From NCBI RefSeq assembly GCF_014844095.1, contig NZ_CP062163.1, forward strand, positions 248,001 through 312,000: a stretch of DNA of 64,000 nucleotides, given 5' to 3'. Source of the stretch: Brevibacillus sp. JNUCC-41 (GTDB taxonomy: Bacteria; Bacillota; Bacilli; Bacillales; DSM-1321). The number at the start of each line of letters is the position of its first letter. Position 1 is the first letter of the stretch. Below are positions 8,793-17,889 of this stretch, piece after piece. The position numbers and the translations under genes were made by a program. The notes below the pieces were generated by a model that was not told where the DNA came from, made no database searches, and saw only the letters and a program-made list of their open reading frames with translations.

Positions 8793-9068
8793 TTACAATT
8801 GAATGAATATCTTGATCAATATGGCCATCTGAAGAATCATCAATAGGGGCAGGCCCCACTTAAAAGCGGCATGCTTCGTCTTATGGCGGAATTGCTTCAT
8901 CCCCAAAAAGCACCCAGTCCCTCCGCCTATGACCGCCCACAACCAAAGTGTCCTTTCGCTGATCCGGTACTCCCCATTACGCGCTTTCCTCTTGTCGATT
9001 CCCATTAAGGCAAATCCGATTATGTTCGTGATGATCATATAAGCAGCAATGAACCATACTCCCTGCAT
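8793..9068 (-). CDS. ysdA: DUF1294 membrane protein YsdA
   Basis: This 91-residue protein has about three membrane segments and the DUF1294 signature GIDKRKARNGEYRISERTL and GGGTGCFLGMKQFRHKT. Function is unknown. The ATG at 9068 lies seven bases after AGGAGGG; the ATG two codons earlier is too close. It lies downstream of rplT, separated from it by a terminator, as in B. subtilis. Confidence 0.87.
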   Translation of the reverse strand: MQGVWFIAAYMIITNIIGFALMGIDKRKARNGEYRISERTLWLWAVIGGGTGCFLGMKQFRHKTKHAAFKWGLPLLMILQMAILIKIFIQL

Positions 9069-9096
9069 TCCCATTCCCTCCTTTAAATATGTAAAA

Positions 9097-9123
9097 AGCC
9101 ACCCTCTTGAAAAGAGAGTGGCT
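9097..9123 (-). terminator. Terminator of infC-rpmI-rplT
   Basis: Arms AGCCAC (9097-9102) and GTGGCT (9118-9123), with an inner CTCTT/AAGAG pair, form a stem with a C-A mismatch. It is followed on the minus strand by TTTTT. Confidence 0.85.
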
Positions 9124-9136
9124 GTATCAGTCAGAC

Positions 9137-9496
9137 TTATTTGTCTAATTGTTGTTTAGCAGCAGTTGCTAATTGAGCAAATGCTTGTTCGTCAGCAACA
9201 GCAAGATCAGCAAGCATTTTGCGGTTCACTTCGATACCAGCAAGCTTTAGACCATGCATTAAACGGCTGTAAGAAAGACCGTTGATGCGTGCTGCAGCGT
9301 TGATACGAGTGATCCAAAGTTTGCGGAAATCACGTTTCTTTTGACGACGGTCACGGAAAGCATAGTTTCCTGACTTCATTACTTGTTGGTTAGCTACTTT
9401 GAAAAGAATATGTTTCGCGCCATAGTAACCTTTAGCTAATTTTATTACCTTTTTACGACGTTTGCGAGTAACAGTACCGCCTTTTACACGTGGCAT
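9137..9496 (-). CDS. rplT: 50S ribosomal protein L20
   Basis: This is a canonical 119-residue bL20, starting [20 protein letters not shown] and ending with the globular C-terminal half. It binds 23S rRNA early in assembly of the large subunit. In Bacillus it also represses its own operon by binding the infC leader. It is the last gene of infC-rpmI-rplT, 35 bases after rpmI, with a terminator directly downstream. Confidence 0.98.
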   Translation of the reverse strand: MPRVKGGTVTRKRRKKVIKLAKGYYGAKHILFKVANQQVMKSGNYAFRDRRQKKRDFRKLWITRINAAARINGLSYSRLMHGLKLAGIEVNRKMLADLAVADEQAFAQLATAAKQQLDK

Positions 9497-9531
9497 GTTA
9501 TTTCCCTCCTATTTAACTCGATAAATCGAAC

Positions 9532-9732
9532 TTATTTAATGTTGTCTAGCATATGACGAATACGTTTGAAGTCACCTTTGCTTACAAGGCTAGCTTTGCG
9601 AAGCTTACGCTTTTGCTTAGTAGATTTGTTAGCAAATAAATGGCTTGTGTAAGCGTTAGAACGCTTAAGTTTGCCGGATCCAGTCTTTTTGAAACGTTTA
9701 GCAGATCCGCGGTGAGTTTTCATTTTAGGCAT
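9532..9732 (-). CDS. rpmI: 50S ribosomal protein L35
   Basis: This 66-residue protein is very basic, starting [20 protein letters not shown], the unmistakable bL35 N-terminus. It is a component of the large subunit. It is preceded by AGGAGG and sits between infC and rplT as in nearly all Firmicutes. Confidence 0.98.
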   Translation of the reverse strand: MPKMKTHRGSAKRFKKTGSGKLKRSNAYTSHLFANKSTKQKRKLRKASLVSKGDFKRIRHMLDNIK

Positions 9733-9766
9733 AAGGTATTCCTCCTCATTACAAATTACTTTACAA

Positions 9767-10282
9767 TTACTTTTCGTTTTTCGGTGCTAAGATAATGAAC
9801 ATGCTGCGCCCGTCCATTTTTGGGTGTTGCTCGATTGTAGCCACTTCTTTACATGCTTCAGAAAAACGAACGAGTACACGTTGACCAATTTCCTTATGCG
9901 TAATGGCACGTCCTTTGAATCGGATAGAAGCTTTTACTTTATCGCCTTTTTCAAGGAATTTAATTCCGTTGCGAAGCTTCGTATTGAAATCATGTTCTTC
10001 AATCGTCGGGCTCAAACGAACCTCTTTCAGACTGATGACTTTTTGATTTTTACGTGCTTCCTTGTCTTTCTTTTGCTGCTCGAAGCGGTGTTTTCCGTAG
10101 TCCATGATCCGGGCTACCGGAGGCTTTGCATTTGCAGCAACTAAAACTAGATCAAGATTTACACGAGCGGCAATTTCCAATGCTTCGAATTTCGTTTTAA
10201 TTCCAAGTTGTTCTCCGTTTTGGTCAATAAGACGAACTTCACGGGCTCGGATGCCCTCGTTTACCATCGCGTCTTTACTAAT
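9767..10282 (-). CDS. infC: Translation initiation factor IF-3, AUU start
   Basis: IF-3 checks initiator tRNA pairing and keeps ribosomal subunits apart. The protein is complete, with N-domain ([21 protein letters not shown]), linker ([10 protein letters not shown]) and C-domain ([23 protein letters not shown] to [16 protein letters not shown]). The apparent ATG at 10267 has no ribosome site at a proper distance. Five codons upstream an ATT codon (10280-10282) follows GGAGGT by eight bases and gives M(I)SKDAMVNEG, which matches the true N-terminus of Bacillus IF-3. Discrimination against AUU by IF-3 itself is the known autoregulation. The product is 171 residues, first in the operon. Confidence 0.95.
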   Translation of the reverse strand: MSKDAMVNEGIRAREVRLIDQNGEQLGIKTKFEALEIAARVNLDLVLVAANAKPPVARIMDYGKHRFEQQKKDKEARKNQKVISLKEVRLSPTIEEHDFNTKLRNGIKFLEKGDKVKASIRFKGRAITHKEIGQRVLVRFSEACKEVATIEQHPKMDGRSMFIILAPKNEK

Positions 10283-10527
10283 AGTTAGCCACCTCCAAAG
10301 ATATTGGCGAATACGAATATTTGAATAAATTCGGTCACGCTCACAACTCGCTTACAGGATATAATCATAATAAAAAAGTGTGGATGCATGCTGCACCCAC
10401 ACTGATAGACTCATTCAGAAAGATCCAAATAATCAAATCATGACCTGTTAACTGCATTGTTTGCGTCAACCAGGTGAGAAGCGGGTGCTTCTTCTTTTCA
10501 TCAAACACGTATTCAATTCACTTTAGA
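10283..10527 (-). ncRNA. L20-type leader of infC-rpmI-rplT
   Basis: The transcript from the promoter at 10528-10557 has a leader of about 240 nt before infC. It contains a rho-independent terminator (10371-10403 on the minus strand: arms of about 12 nt around GTGTGG/CCACAC, then TTTTTTA) and further self-complementary stretches (for example GAAGCGGGTGCTTC at 10480-10493). This matches the L20 leader class, in which L20 stabilises the attenuator. The assignment rests on location, hairpin and operon; I did not fold the RNA. Confidence 0.75.
10371..10403 (-). terminator. Leader attenuator terminator upstream of infC
   Basis: AGTGTGG (10377-10383) pairs with CCACACT (10397-10403), extended by ATGCA/TGCA-type pairs. 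It is followed on the minus strand by six Ts. It lies about 90 nt before infC, as expected for L20 attenuation. Confidence 0.8.
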
Positions 10528-10557
10528 AATATATCATAAACACTGATGACTTGTCAA
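10528..10557 (-). promoter_or_regulatory. SigA promoter of the infC operon
   Basis: On the minus strand TTGACA (10552-10557) is a perfect -35, followed after 18 bp by TATATT (10528-10533) with a TG one base upstream (extended -10). Confidence 0.75.
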
Positions 10558-10629
10558 ATGCTAAATTTTATTCGTTTTTCACAACAAAATTAATATTATC
10601 AGACATTCAGTTATTTGACAATACGTTTT

Positions 10630-11124
10630 TTAAAGTAATTTGGACAAAAAATATTCATCATGATACTTTCCATCAAAAAACAGTGATTCCCGCTTTATTC
10701 CTTCCTTTTCAAAACCCATCTTTCGATATAAGGAAAGCGCAGGGGCGTTGTTTGCGATCACGGACAATTCCAAGCGCCGTATTTCTTTTGTCCGTGCATG
10801 CTCCTCCATTTTCTGAAATAGCTTCGTACCGATGCCTTTTCCTCTGTCCTGTTCGTTGATGCCGATGACGATTTTGGCTGAATGCCTCGTTCGGCCCATT
10901 TGATTGCCCAATAAGATTAGGTAACCCATCAACTCATGCCCGCTGGCAGCAACGAGGAAAACGGAAAGGGGATTTTTTTCGATTTGCTCCATTTGCTTTT
11001 CCATTTGTTCCCCCGTCGCTTTTCTTTCCCCAGGGTTGAACAGCATATACCCGGAATCTTCAACATGATTGAACAAAGCAGCCAAGTTACCCGCGTCTTT
11101 CCTTGAAGCCTTTCTGATCTCCAT
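10630..11124 (-). CDS. GNAT-family N-acetyltransferase
   Basis: This 164-residue protein has a single GNAT domain. The acetyl-CoA pyrophosphate loop is visible as QDRGKGIGTKLFQKM (near residue 92), and the late beta strand LELSVIANNAPALSLYRKMGFEKEG is typical of the RimI-like side of the family. Acceptor substrate is unknown. A GGGG stretch lies shortly before the ATG; the ribosome site is weak. It stands alone between the thrS side and the infC promoter. Confidence 0.85.
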   Translation of the reverse strand: MEIRKASRKDAGNLAALFNHVEDSGYMLFNPGERKATGEQMEKQMEQIEKNPLSVFLVAASGHELMGYLILLGNQMGRTRHSAKIVIGINEQDRGKGIGTKLFQKMEEHARTKEIRRLELSVIANNAPALSLYRKMGFEKEGIKRESLFFDGKYHDEYFLSKLL

Positions 11125-11177
11125 TTATCCCCATTCCCCCTTTGGTTACAGTCCATACTGATCGAAGCCATCAAATG

Positions 11178-11348
11178 CTAGGAGTTTTCTTTCGCCTTTT
11201 TCTTTTTCTCGATGGTGTCCCAGGAAAATAGGACTATCCAAAAAAGCAGGACCGGGACAATGGCATATTGTCGATAATCATCCAATAACAATAAGATGAT
11301 AATGACAAGGAATGTCGGTCCGAATAGATAAGAAAATTTCTTTTTCAT
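11178..11348 (-). CDS. Small two-helix membrane protein
   Basis: The ATG at 11348 follows AAGGAGGG by five bases and gives 56 residues beginning MKKKFSYLFGP. Two hydrophobic stretches (about residues 8-22 and 29-43) with a short DDYRQ turn predict a small integral membrane hairpin, ending in a lysine-rich tail. I do not recognise the family. The frame extends 12 codons upstream, but without a ribosome site. Confidence 0.6.
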   Translation of the reverse strand: MKKKFSYLFGPTFLVIIILLLLDDYRQYAIVPVLLFWIVLFSWDTIEKKKKAKENS

Positions 11349-11416
11349 GCTGACCCTCCTTTTCATTGCTGTACATATTTTCACATGATGGTATCATTTT
11401 ATCATGCCATAATTAT

Positions 11417-11448
11417 AAAGAGGGACACAACTATATGTGCCCCTCTTT
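11417..11448 (-). terminator. Terminator of thrS
   Basis: AAAGAGGG (11417-11424) pairs with CCCTCTTT (11441-11448), followed on the minus strand by a TATAATTAT tail. Confidence 0.8.
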
Positions 11449-11454
11449 GTGCTT

Positions 11455-13386
11455 TTAACGGCTCACTTCCGCCTTAATCGCTGAAACGAAATCTTCAAAA
11501 GCGATTGTTTCGGATTTTTGTTCACCGTATTTACGTACATTCACACTGCCTTCTTTGACTTCATTGTCTCCAACAACGAGCATGTACGGGATTTTTTGCA
11601 TTTGCGCTTCACGGATTTTGTAACCGATTTTCTCGTCACGTGTATCCAGGTCGACACGAATGCCTTGCGCTTTAAGTTTTTCCTGTACTTCTTTCGCATA
11701 ATCCAAGTGCACTTCAGGTGAGACCGGGATCACTTGTGCTTGGATAGGTGCAAGCCAAGTCGGGAATGCCCCCTTATATTCTTCGATCAAGTAAGCGACA
11801 AAACGTTCCATTGTGGAAACGACGCCGCGGTGAATAACGACCGGACGGTGCTGCTTGCCGTCCTCACCGACGTAATTAAGATCGAAACGTTCAGGAAGCA
11901 AGAAATCAAGCTGAACAGTGGAAAGCGTTTCATCTTTCCCTAAGGCAGTACGCACCTGAACATCAAGCTTAGGACCATAGAATGCCGCTTCACCTTCCGC
12001 TTCAAAGTAATCCAGGCCAAGTTCATCCATGGCGACTTTTAACATGCTTTGTGCTTTTTCCCACATGTCATCATCATCGAAGTATTTTTCTGTATCCTGA
12101 GGATCGCGATAAGACAGTCGGAATGAATAATCCTTGATATCGAAATCTTTATATACTTCCAGAACCAAGTTCACAACGCGCTTGAACTCTTCTTTGATTT
12201 GGTCGGGACGGACGAAAATGTGCGCATCATTCAATGTCATTCCACGTACACGCTGAAGGCCTGAAAGGGCACCTGACATTTCATAACGGTGCATCAAGCC
12301 TAGCTCGGCAATCCGAATTGGCAGTTCGCGATAGCTGTGGATACTGTTTTTATAGACCATCATGTGATGCGGACAGTTCATAGGACGCAGGACAAGCTGT
12401 TCGTTTTCCATCTCCATGGCAGGGAACATGCCGTCCTGGTAATGATCCCAGTGTCCAGATGTTTTATAAAGGTCCACGCTTCCCATTACAGGTGTGTAGA
12501 CATGGTCATAACCCAAACGTTCTTCCTTGTCCACGATGTATCTTTCGATTGTCCGACGGATGGTCGCGCCTTTTGGCAACCACATTGGCAACCCTTGTCC
12601 CACTTTTTGTGAGCTCATGAACAAGTTCAATTCTTTGCCGATTTTACGATGGTCACGTTCTTTGGCTTCTTCAAGGAAACGCAGGTGTTCGGCCAAATCT
12701 TCTTTTTTATAGAAAGCCGTACCGTAAATGCGTTGAAGCATTTTGTTTTTGCTATCGCCTCTCCAGTATGCTCCAGCGATGCTCAATAGCTTGAACTCTT
12801 TGATTTTCCCCGTTGATGGAACATGAATTCCACGACAAAGGTCAAAGAATTCACCCTGCTCATAAAGCGTTACCTGCTGATCGGCAGGAATCGCATCGAT
12901 CAACTCCAACTTGTACTCATCGCCGATTTCTTTAAAACGGGAAATCGCTTCATCACGACTCACTTCGATGCGGGAAATTTCCAAGTTTTCGTTGACGATT
13001 TTCTTCATTTCTTTTTCAATCAATGGAAGGTCTTCAGGAGTCAATGATTCCTCCAGATCCATATCATAGTAAAAGCCGCCCTCGATGACTGGACCCACTC
13101 CGAATTTAGCGTTTTTGTACAAACGTTTGATCGCTTGTGCCATCAAGTGTGCTGTACTGTGACGCAATACTTCAAGAGCATCCGCTGCGTCCTGTGTGAC
13201 GATTTCGATTGTACCATCTTGTTCAATCGGACGTTTCAAATCATATAATTCACCATTGAATTTTCCGGCAATGGATTTTTTCCTTAAACCAGGACTGATG
13301 GATGCAGCGATGTCTTCAGTTGTTGTCCCTTTGGCAAACTCCTTAACCGCTCCGTCAGGAAAAGATATTTTCAGTAATTCTGACAT
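11455..13386 (-). CDS. thrS: Threonyl-tRNA synthetase
   Basis: This class II aminoacyl-tRNA synthetase charges tRNA-Thr. The 643 residues comprise a TGS domain (1-62), the alanyl/threonyl editing domain (about 70-230), the catalytic core (about 240-540, with [12 protein letters not shown] carrying zinc ligands and [11 protein letters not shown]), and the C-terminal anticodon-binding domain. The ATG is preceded by AAGGAGTG. A T-box leader lies upstream, so expression is expected to rise when tRNA-Thr is uncharged. No truncation or missing motif is seen. Confidence 0.97.
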   Translation of the reverse strand: MSELLKISFPDGAVKEFAKGTTTEDIAASISPGLRKKSIAGKFNGELYDLKRPIEQDGTIEIVTQDAADALEVLRHSTAHLMAQAIKRLYKNAKFGVGPVIEGGFYYDMDLEESLTPEDLPLIEKEMKKIVNENLEISRIEVSRDEAISRFKEIGDEYKLELIDAIPADQQVTLYEQGEFFDLCRGIHVPSTGKIKEFKLLSIAGAYWRGDSKNKMLQRIYGTAFYKKEDLAEHLRFLEEAKERDHRKIGKELNLFMSSQKVGQGLPMWLPKGATIRRTIERYIVDKEERLGYDHVYTPVMGSVDLYKTSGHWDHYQDGMFPAMEMENEQLVLRPMNCPHHMMVYKNSIHSYRELPIRIAELGLMHRYEMSGALSGLQRVRGMTLNDAHIFVRPDQIKEEFKRVVNLVLEVYKDFDIKDYSFRLSYRDPQDTEKYFDDDDMWEKAQSMLKVAMDELGLDYFEAEGEAAFYGPKLDVQVRTALGKDETLSTVQLDFLLPERFDLNYVGEDGKQHRPVVIHRGVVSTMERFVAYLIEEYKGAFPTWLAPIQAQVIPVSPEVHLDYAKEVQEKLKAQGIRVDLDTRDEKIGYKIREAQMQKIPYMLVVGDNEVKEGSVNVRKYGEQKSETIAFEDFVSAIKAEVSR

Positions 13387-13445
13387 TTTAGTTTCACTCC
13401 TTCTTATTGTTCGGACAAATTACAGGTTTTGATTCCATTACAACA

Positions 13446-13720
13446 CAAAAAAGCCCGCCCCTGTATAAAACAGGGACGAGCTTAGTAATAAATATCATTA
13501 ACCCGCGGTTCCACCCTCGTTCCAGCTTGCCTTTCACGGCAAAATGGCACTTGTAACTTGGTAACGGCAGCTTCCCGTCAGCTCATATTCGCAGAATGCC
13601 TGCTTTCCGAGCCGAAGTTTAAAGGTGGTAAGTGTTCCATGCGAATAGGAAGCTTACAGCCTGTTGGCTCCCCTCTCTGATAATCGGCGACTAGAATACC
13701 CTTGTCCTCATCATAACTTT
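13446..13720 (-). ncRNA. T-box leader of thrS
   Basis: The minus strand carries the 14-nt T-box AGGGTGGAACCGCG (13504-13517), the antiterminator signature that pairs with the tRNA acceptor end. It is followed by a terminator hairpin (arms around CGTCCCTGT and ACAGGGGCGGGC, 13451-13483) ending in TTTTTT. The upstream part to about 13720 is rich in paired segments expected for stem I. The expected specifier is a threonine codon; an ACC lies in the segment near 13625-13640, but I could not fix it without folding. Confidence 0.9.
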
Positions 13721-13744
13721 TAGTTTTTTAATAGTATGTAGGAA

Positions 13745-13773
13745 ATTATAATTTGTTATACGGTGAAAATCAA
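13745..13773 (-). promoter_or_regulatory. SigA promoter of the thrS T-box transcript
   Basis: On the minus strand TTGATT (13768-13773), a 17-bp spacer and a perfect TATAAT (13745-13750) lie about 25 bp upstream of the leader. The -35 abuts the end of ytxC. Confidence 0.75.
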
Positions 13774-13775
13774 GG

Positions 13776-14636
13776 TTAATTTTCTTTTTTCCACGAAAGA
13801 TCATTCAAATGCATCGAAAATGACGAAAGTGGCAGGATGGTTGCCCGTTCTTCGAAAATCCTTGAAATGGTCTGGATCAGCCCTTCTTCCTTATCATCAG
13901 TATAGATGCACAAGTTTTCAGGAGCAATCGATAAAAGCGGGGCAAGTATCACCGTATCGAGAAAAAGTGAACTTTTGGCAAGAAGCCTCCTGTCGATCAT
14001 ACTATTGATTTTCGGCCGGTCGAGTTTGCTGAATTTCTGATCATAGAAATGAAAACCATCCCGGTTGACGAGGTGAAGCTTTCTTAATTTCGACTCCTGC
14101 CCATGAAGGCAATCACGGAGCGTGGCAATGAAATTTTGATAGTCCTGCTCCAGCTTGTATTCATCAATCGCCTTAACGACATACTTTTCCAAAGTGTGCT
14201 GAAATGATTTTAAACGGAAGGTCGTAAAAGAATCGAATGAAAAAGATACCTTTCCAGCCAAGATGCTTTGAAGTCCTTCCTCAATCAATCGTTTCTCCGT
14301 ATTGAATGCTCCATCTTGATCCCTGGCTCTTTCCGCCTCGATGATCGATGATGCAATTTCAATGATGGCTTCAATTTCTTCCCGTTCCCTATAAAAAAAT
14401 TTACCGACTATTATTTGCTCCAGAACAGGAATCGTCTTTTCTTCCAATAAAAAAGAATGAAATGCATCACGAAGCAAAATTAGCCATTTATCACCTGAAG
14501 ACTTCGTCATATCCATATGCATGCCTTGTTGCGGAAGAAATCGAATGTATGCTTGAAATTCTGCCCCCAGTGGATGGACAGAAACGAAATTCAGTAATTT
14601 CATTGCCTCTGAATCGTTTTGAAACGAAATTTGCAC
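13776..14636 (-). CDS. ytxC: Putative sporulation protein YtxC
   Basis: This 286-residue protein matches YtxC in size, wording (for example FHFYDQKFSKLDRPKINSMIDRRLL) and position between dnaI and thrS. It has no clear membrane segment and no known catalytic motif; the function in sporulation is unresolved. The start is GTG at 14636, eight bases after AAGGGGGG. The stop lies next to the thrS promoter. Confidence 0.85.
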   Translation of the reverse strand: MQISFQNDSEAMKLLNFVSVHPLGAEFQAYIRFLPQQGMHMDMTKSSGDKWLILLRDAFHSFLLEEKTIPVLEQIIVGKFFYREREEIEAIIEIASSIIEAERARDQDGAFNTEKRLIEEGLQSILAGKVSFSFDSFTTFRLKSFQHTLEKYVVKAIDEYKLEQDYQNFIATLRDCLHGQESKLRKLHLVNRDGFHFYDQKFSKLDRPKINSMIDRRLLAKSSLFLDTVILAPLLSIAPENLCIYTDDKEEGLIQTISRIFEERATILPLSSFSMHLNDLSWKKEN

Positions 14637-14725
14637 TACGACATCCCCCCTTCCCCCTTGCCTGTTTGTTCATGTATATGGGGATGGGGACGTGTTTAGA
14701 AGTAGGATGAGTCTTGTAAAAGAAA

Positions 14726-14753
14726 AAAGTGACCTCCATTAAGAGACCACTTT
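14726..14753 (-). terminator. Terminator of dnaI
   Basis: AAAGTG and CACTTT arms with partly paired interiors sit directly after the dnaI stop and are followed on the minus strand by TTTTTT. Confidence 0.7.
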
Positions 14754-14756
14754 CCT

Positions 14757-15695
14757 TCATCTTCTCCGATTCACGCCATCCAGCTTGACCGGCTCCGCTA
14801 AATATTGAATTCTTTCCATTATCCTGGCCGCCTTCACTTCTTCCTTCTCACCGCGCTGTGAAAAGGTTAGGTGGTTCTCCAGGCCATTCAGGTCAAAATT
14901 CGAAGTGAAAAACGTCGGCAGGTTTTCCAGCATCCTAAATTGCAAAATCGGACCAAAAACCTCATCGCGTCCCCAGCTCGTCATGGACTCCGCTCCAATA
15001 TCATCCAGCATGAGGACAGGGGCCGTTTTCACCATCTCAATTTTTTCATTGACCGTATTATCACCGATCGATCCTTTAAGTTCCCGCAAGTAGTCAGGGA
15101 CATAGACAATAAGGGAGGAAATTTGCCTTTCTGCAAGTTCATTGGCAATCGCACCTAATAAGTACGTTTTCCCAACACCGAATTTCCCATATATATATAA
15201 GCCTTTTTGCATTTTACCTGGCTCATATTCCATAATGAACGACATCGCCTTACTTAAAACGTCCAAGCGTTTGTTATCATTATCCGTTTGGGTAAAGTCC
15301 TCAATGGTCGCCTTTAAAATATCCTTCGGTACATACAGGCTGTGGATCAATTTTTCCCGTTTCCGCTTTTCATCCTCTGCCAACTTCCGCGGACAGATTT
15401 CATAATTCAGGTTCAGGGCCTTCCCTTGAATCACCAATTTGGGATAATACCCTTGCATCATATTGATGCAGCCATTCAAGCTTGGACATTTATCACATTT
15501 ATTGCTTTGTGAAGTGAACTCATAAAGCTTCCCCAAATTTTTATCAATCATTTCCTTCGTGACCGTCGAACTGTTGGCATTCAAAAATAACCGCACTTGT
15601 TCGTCTTCAAAAATCTCCTGTTTCAGCTTTTCATAACGCTGTTGAAATTGGTTTGTATTGGCCAATTTATTAAGGGATCTATTAATCTTTTCCAT
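14757..15695 (-). CDS. dnaI: Primosomal protein DnaI, helicase loader
   Basis: DnaI is the AAA+ loader that places the replicative helicase DnaC on DNA in Bacillus. In the 312 residues the N-terminal zinc-type module is visible (CDKCPSLNGC near residue 88 and CPRK near 137). It is followed by the ATPase with Walker A GKFGVGKTYLLG (near 190), Walker B VLMLDDIGAE (near 230) and the sensor region FFTSNFDLNGL. It overlaps the end of dnaB by 14 bases, so the two are translationally linked as in B. subtilis. Confidence 0.95.
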   Translation of the reverse strand: MEKINRSLNKLANTNQFQQRYEKLKQEIFEDEQVRLFLNANSSTVTKEMIDKNLGKLYEFTSQSNKCDKCPSLNGCINMMQGYYPKLVIQGKALNLNYEICPRKLAEDEKRKREKLIHSLYVPKDILKATIEDFTQTDNDNKRLDVLSKAMSFIMEYEPGKMQKGLYIYGKFGVGKTYLLGAIANELAERQISSLIVYVPDYLRELKGSIGDNTVNEKIEMVKTAPVLMLDDIGAESMTSWGRDEVFGPILQFRMLENLPTFFTSNFDLNGLENHLTFSQRGEKEEVKAARIMERIQYLAEPVKLDGVNRRR

Positions 15696-17106
15696 CGTTC
15701 ATTTCACCTCCTGCTTTCCACTGCTTCCATTTCTCCTGAAGCTCGCGTTTCTGGGCATTCAATTCAGGCTGATCTGCATTCTGCTCCTGCTGTGCTTCTT
15801 CTTTTTTCTCAAGCCACTCCGGAACCGCTTCTTCCCGTATCGCCTTTTTCCGGCCGCCCTTCGCAGCATTCCTGCTTCCTTGAGCCCAGTCCTGATATTT
15901 CCTATGTTCATTTTTAGCCAGTTCCATCGCCTCGACGACCGTAGAGACCTTCAGCCGTGCCCAATGGCCTGCCAGCTTTTCCACATAGCCCTTCGTGAAC
16001 TTCATATCCGTTTTGAGCATGACGTATTCAATCAAGACATTGACGACACCCGGATTCAGCTTTTGATTGATCATCACTCCCTCAACCACTTTCAGATCAC
16101 CGCTTGATGGCTCTGCACCTCCAGACAATTGCATCAGCCGCTCCCTCGGGGAAATCGTCTCCAAATGACGGATTAACTCTTGTTCCTGTGTTTTCGGTTC
16201 TTCTTTTTGTGTCCGTTCACGAATCGGCTGCACCCGATTGACTAGGGAAGGCATATCTGCCTGCCGTTCGATCTGATACCAGTCCCTTGCCGCCTTTCTG
16301 AGCACTTCCTCATCGATTTCATCATCCAATGAAACGGCATCCATTACTAGTTTTTGCATTTCCAGCGGATCAATGCCATATAAAAAAGCAAGTTTGGCAA
16401 TCGTACTTTTTATTTTCGGAGTAAAGGCCTTTTTCGGTACGATCGAGGATTTCATCCCGGCAAGTAAAAGGTCAAAATCAAATAAGTCGTCAAACCCCGA
16501 TGGCTCGACGCCTTCCGTCCGATCGATGAATTGCTGCTCAGGCATCGGTTTCCATTCGTTTTTCGCTTCATCGGTTACATATAAAGAGTCCAAATGATCT
16601 GATGAGAATACTTCCGCAAAAGATTTAGTCACACCTTCATATTGATCGGTTAAGATATGATCATCACAAAAGAATCTCTTTAACCGGTTGAATTGCGCTT
16701 TGCCGATTTTTTTGTATAAGTAAATATTCAGCATTCCATCCGTGAAAAACTGCTGGGGTGAAAGCGGCGGGTTTAACTCATAGATGAATTCCTTCGTTTC
16801 ATTTTTCGATTTCTTATATACATTCAACAGACCAATTCCTTCAAGTAAAAGGCGTGCTTCGTAAATATCACCTAACTTAAGGCCGATGGTATTCATTAAT
16901 TGATAATGTGAGGAGATTTCCGACCATAGCCTGTTTTCCTCCAGCTCACTCCATAACGTCATATATAGGCTAATGCAGATAGGTCCAATAAGAGGTTGAT
17001 ATAGTCGGGTAAGTATTTTCCGATCATAATCATGAAGCAGCCCCGCAGATGAGACCAAATATGAATCCGCTGGGAGCAATTCTTGCCAATGCATTGACAT
17101 CTCCAT
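15682..17106 (-). CDS. dnaB: Replication initiation and membrane attachment protein DnaB (primosome)
   Basis: This is the Firmicute DnaB, not the E. coli helicase. It works with DnaD and DnaI to load the helicase at oriC and at stalled forks. The 474 residues show the DDBH1-type N-terminal part (ITRLYQPLIGPICISLYMTLWSELE) and a C-terminal DDBH2 part (VNVLIEYVMLKTDMKFTKGYVEKLAGHWARL near 385-420) with a basic, glutamine-rich tail. The start could be the ATG at 17106 (AAAGG six bases upstream) or 17094 (GGAG six bases upstream). dnaI follows with an overlap and nrdR precedes it. Confidence 0.94.
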   Translation of the reverse strand: MEMSMHWQELLPADSYLVSSAGLLHDYDRKILTRLYQPLIGPICISLYMTLWSELEENRLWSEISSHYQLMNTIGLKLGDIYEARLLLEGIGLLNVYKKSKNETKEFIYELNPPLSPQQFFTDGMLNIYLYKKIGKAQFNRLKRFFCDDHILTDQYEGVTKSFAEVFSSDHLDSLYVTDEAKNEWKPMPEQQFIDRTEGVEPSGFDDLFDFDLLLAGMKSSIVPKKAFTPKIKSTIAKLAFLYGIDPLEMQKLVMDAVSLDDEIDEEVLRKAARDWYQIERQADMPSLVNRVQPIRERTQKEEPKTQEQELIRHLETISPRERLMQLSGGAEPSSGDLKVVEGVMINQKLNPGVVNVLIEYVMLKTDMKFTKGYVEKLAGHWARLKVSTVVEAMELAKNEHRKYQDWAQGSRNAAKGGRKKAIREEAVPEWLEKKEEAQQEQNADQPELNAQKRELQEKWKQWKAGGEMNDGKD

Positions 17107-17158
17107 TCAAACCTTTCAAAAGATGTAGTGAAAAAAGAGCCAAAGTGAATCTTCAGCT

Positions 17159-17623
17159 CTACTTTCTTTCTTTATTTATTAAATCTTTCAATTCATCGAT
17201 AAAGACATTGATATCTTTAAATTGTCGATAGACGGATGCGAACCTTACATAGGCAACCTCATCGACTTCCGCCAGCTTGTCCATTACCATTTCGCCGACA
17301 TTGTCGCTTTTCACTTCCGATATGCCCTGGTTGCGCAGTTCTTTTTCTACATAACTGGTAATTTGCTCTAGTTCCTTCAAGGGAACCGGGCGTTTTTCGC
17401 AAGCCCTGATTAAGCCACGCAGGATTTTATCACGACTGAACTCTTCCCGTGTCCCGCCCTTTTTCACTACAATAAGCGGTGTTTCCTCCACCTTTTCAAA
17501 TGTCGTGAATCGAAAACCACATGCCTCGCATTCACGGCGTCGTCGAATCGATTTACTTTCATCGACTGGCCTGGAATCGAGCACTCTTGTTCCGTTATAT
17601 TGACATGATGGGCATTTCATCAT
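17159..17623 (-). CDS. nrdR: Transcriptional repressor NrdR
   Basis: This 154-residue protein is the complete NrdR repressor of ribonucleotide reductase genes. It has an N-terminal zinc ribbon ([16 protein letters not shown] and [12 protein letters not shown]) and an ATP-cone domain that senses ATP/dATP. The ATG at 17623 has GGAG six bases upstream; the next codon is also ATG and is possible. It heads the nrdR-dnaB-dnaI group, as in B. subtilis (formerly ytcG). No ribonucleotide reductase gene is in the window. Confidence 0.96.
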   Translation of the reverse strand: MMKCPSCQYNGTRVLDSRPVDESKSIRRRRECEACGFRFTTFEKVEETPLIVVKKGGTREEFSRDKILRGLIRACEKRPVPLKELEQITSYVEKELRNQGISEVKSDNVGEMVMDKLAEVDEVAYVRFASVYRQFKDINVFIDELKDLINKERK

Positions 17624-17851
17624 TATCAGCTCCGTATTTTATGTAGGACTCCCCTATCTAAATGTTCCCCAAGGATTTACTTCTCTATCTTAATCTTATA
17701 TTAAAAGGAACGGCCAGTACAAGTAAAAAGTGTAACTTCCAGCAGCAGGCACTTTTGTTCCGCCCTTGGAGCACCTTTGTCAAGGTCTTTGTGCTATAAG
17801 GCAATCCATAGCTATAATGTGAAGCAGGCTGCCGATTCATTGCATTAAAAA

Positions 17852-17874
17852 AGAGATGCACCCATGGCATCTCT
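17852..17874 (-). terminator. Terminator of speD
   Basis: AGAGATGC (17852-17859) pairs with GCATCTCT (17867-17874), followed on the minus strand by TTTTTTA. Confidence 0.82.
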
Positions 17875-17889
17875 GTGTATACGTGTTTT

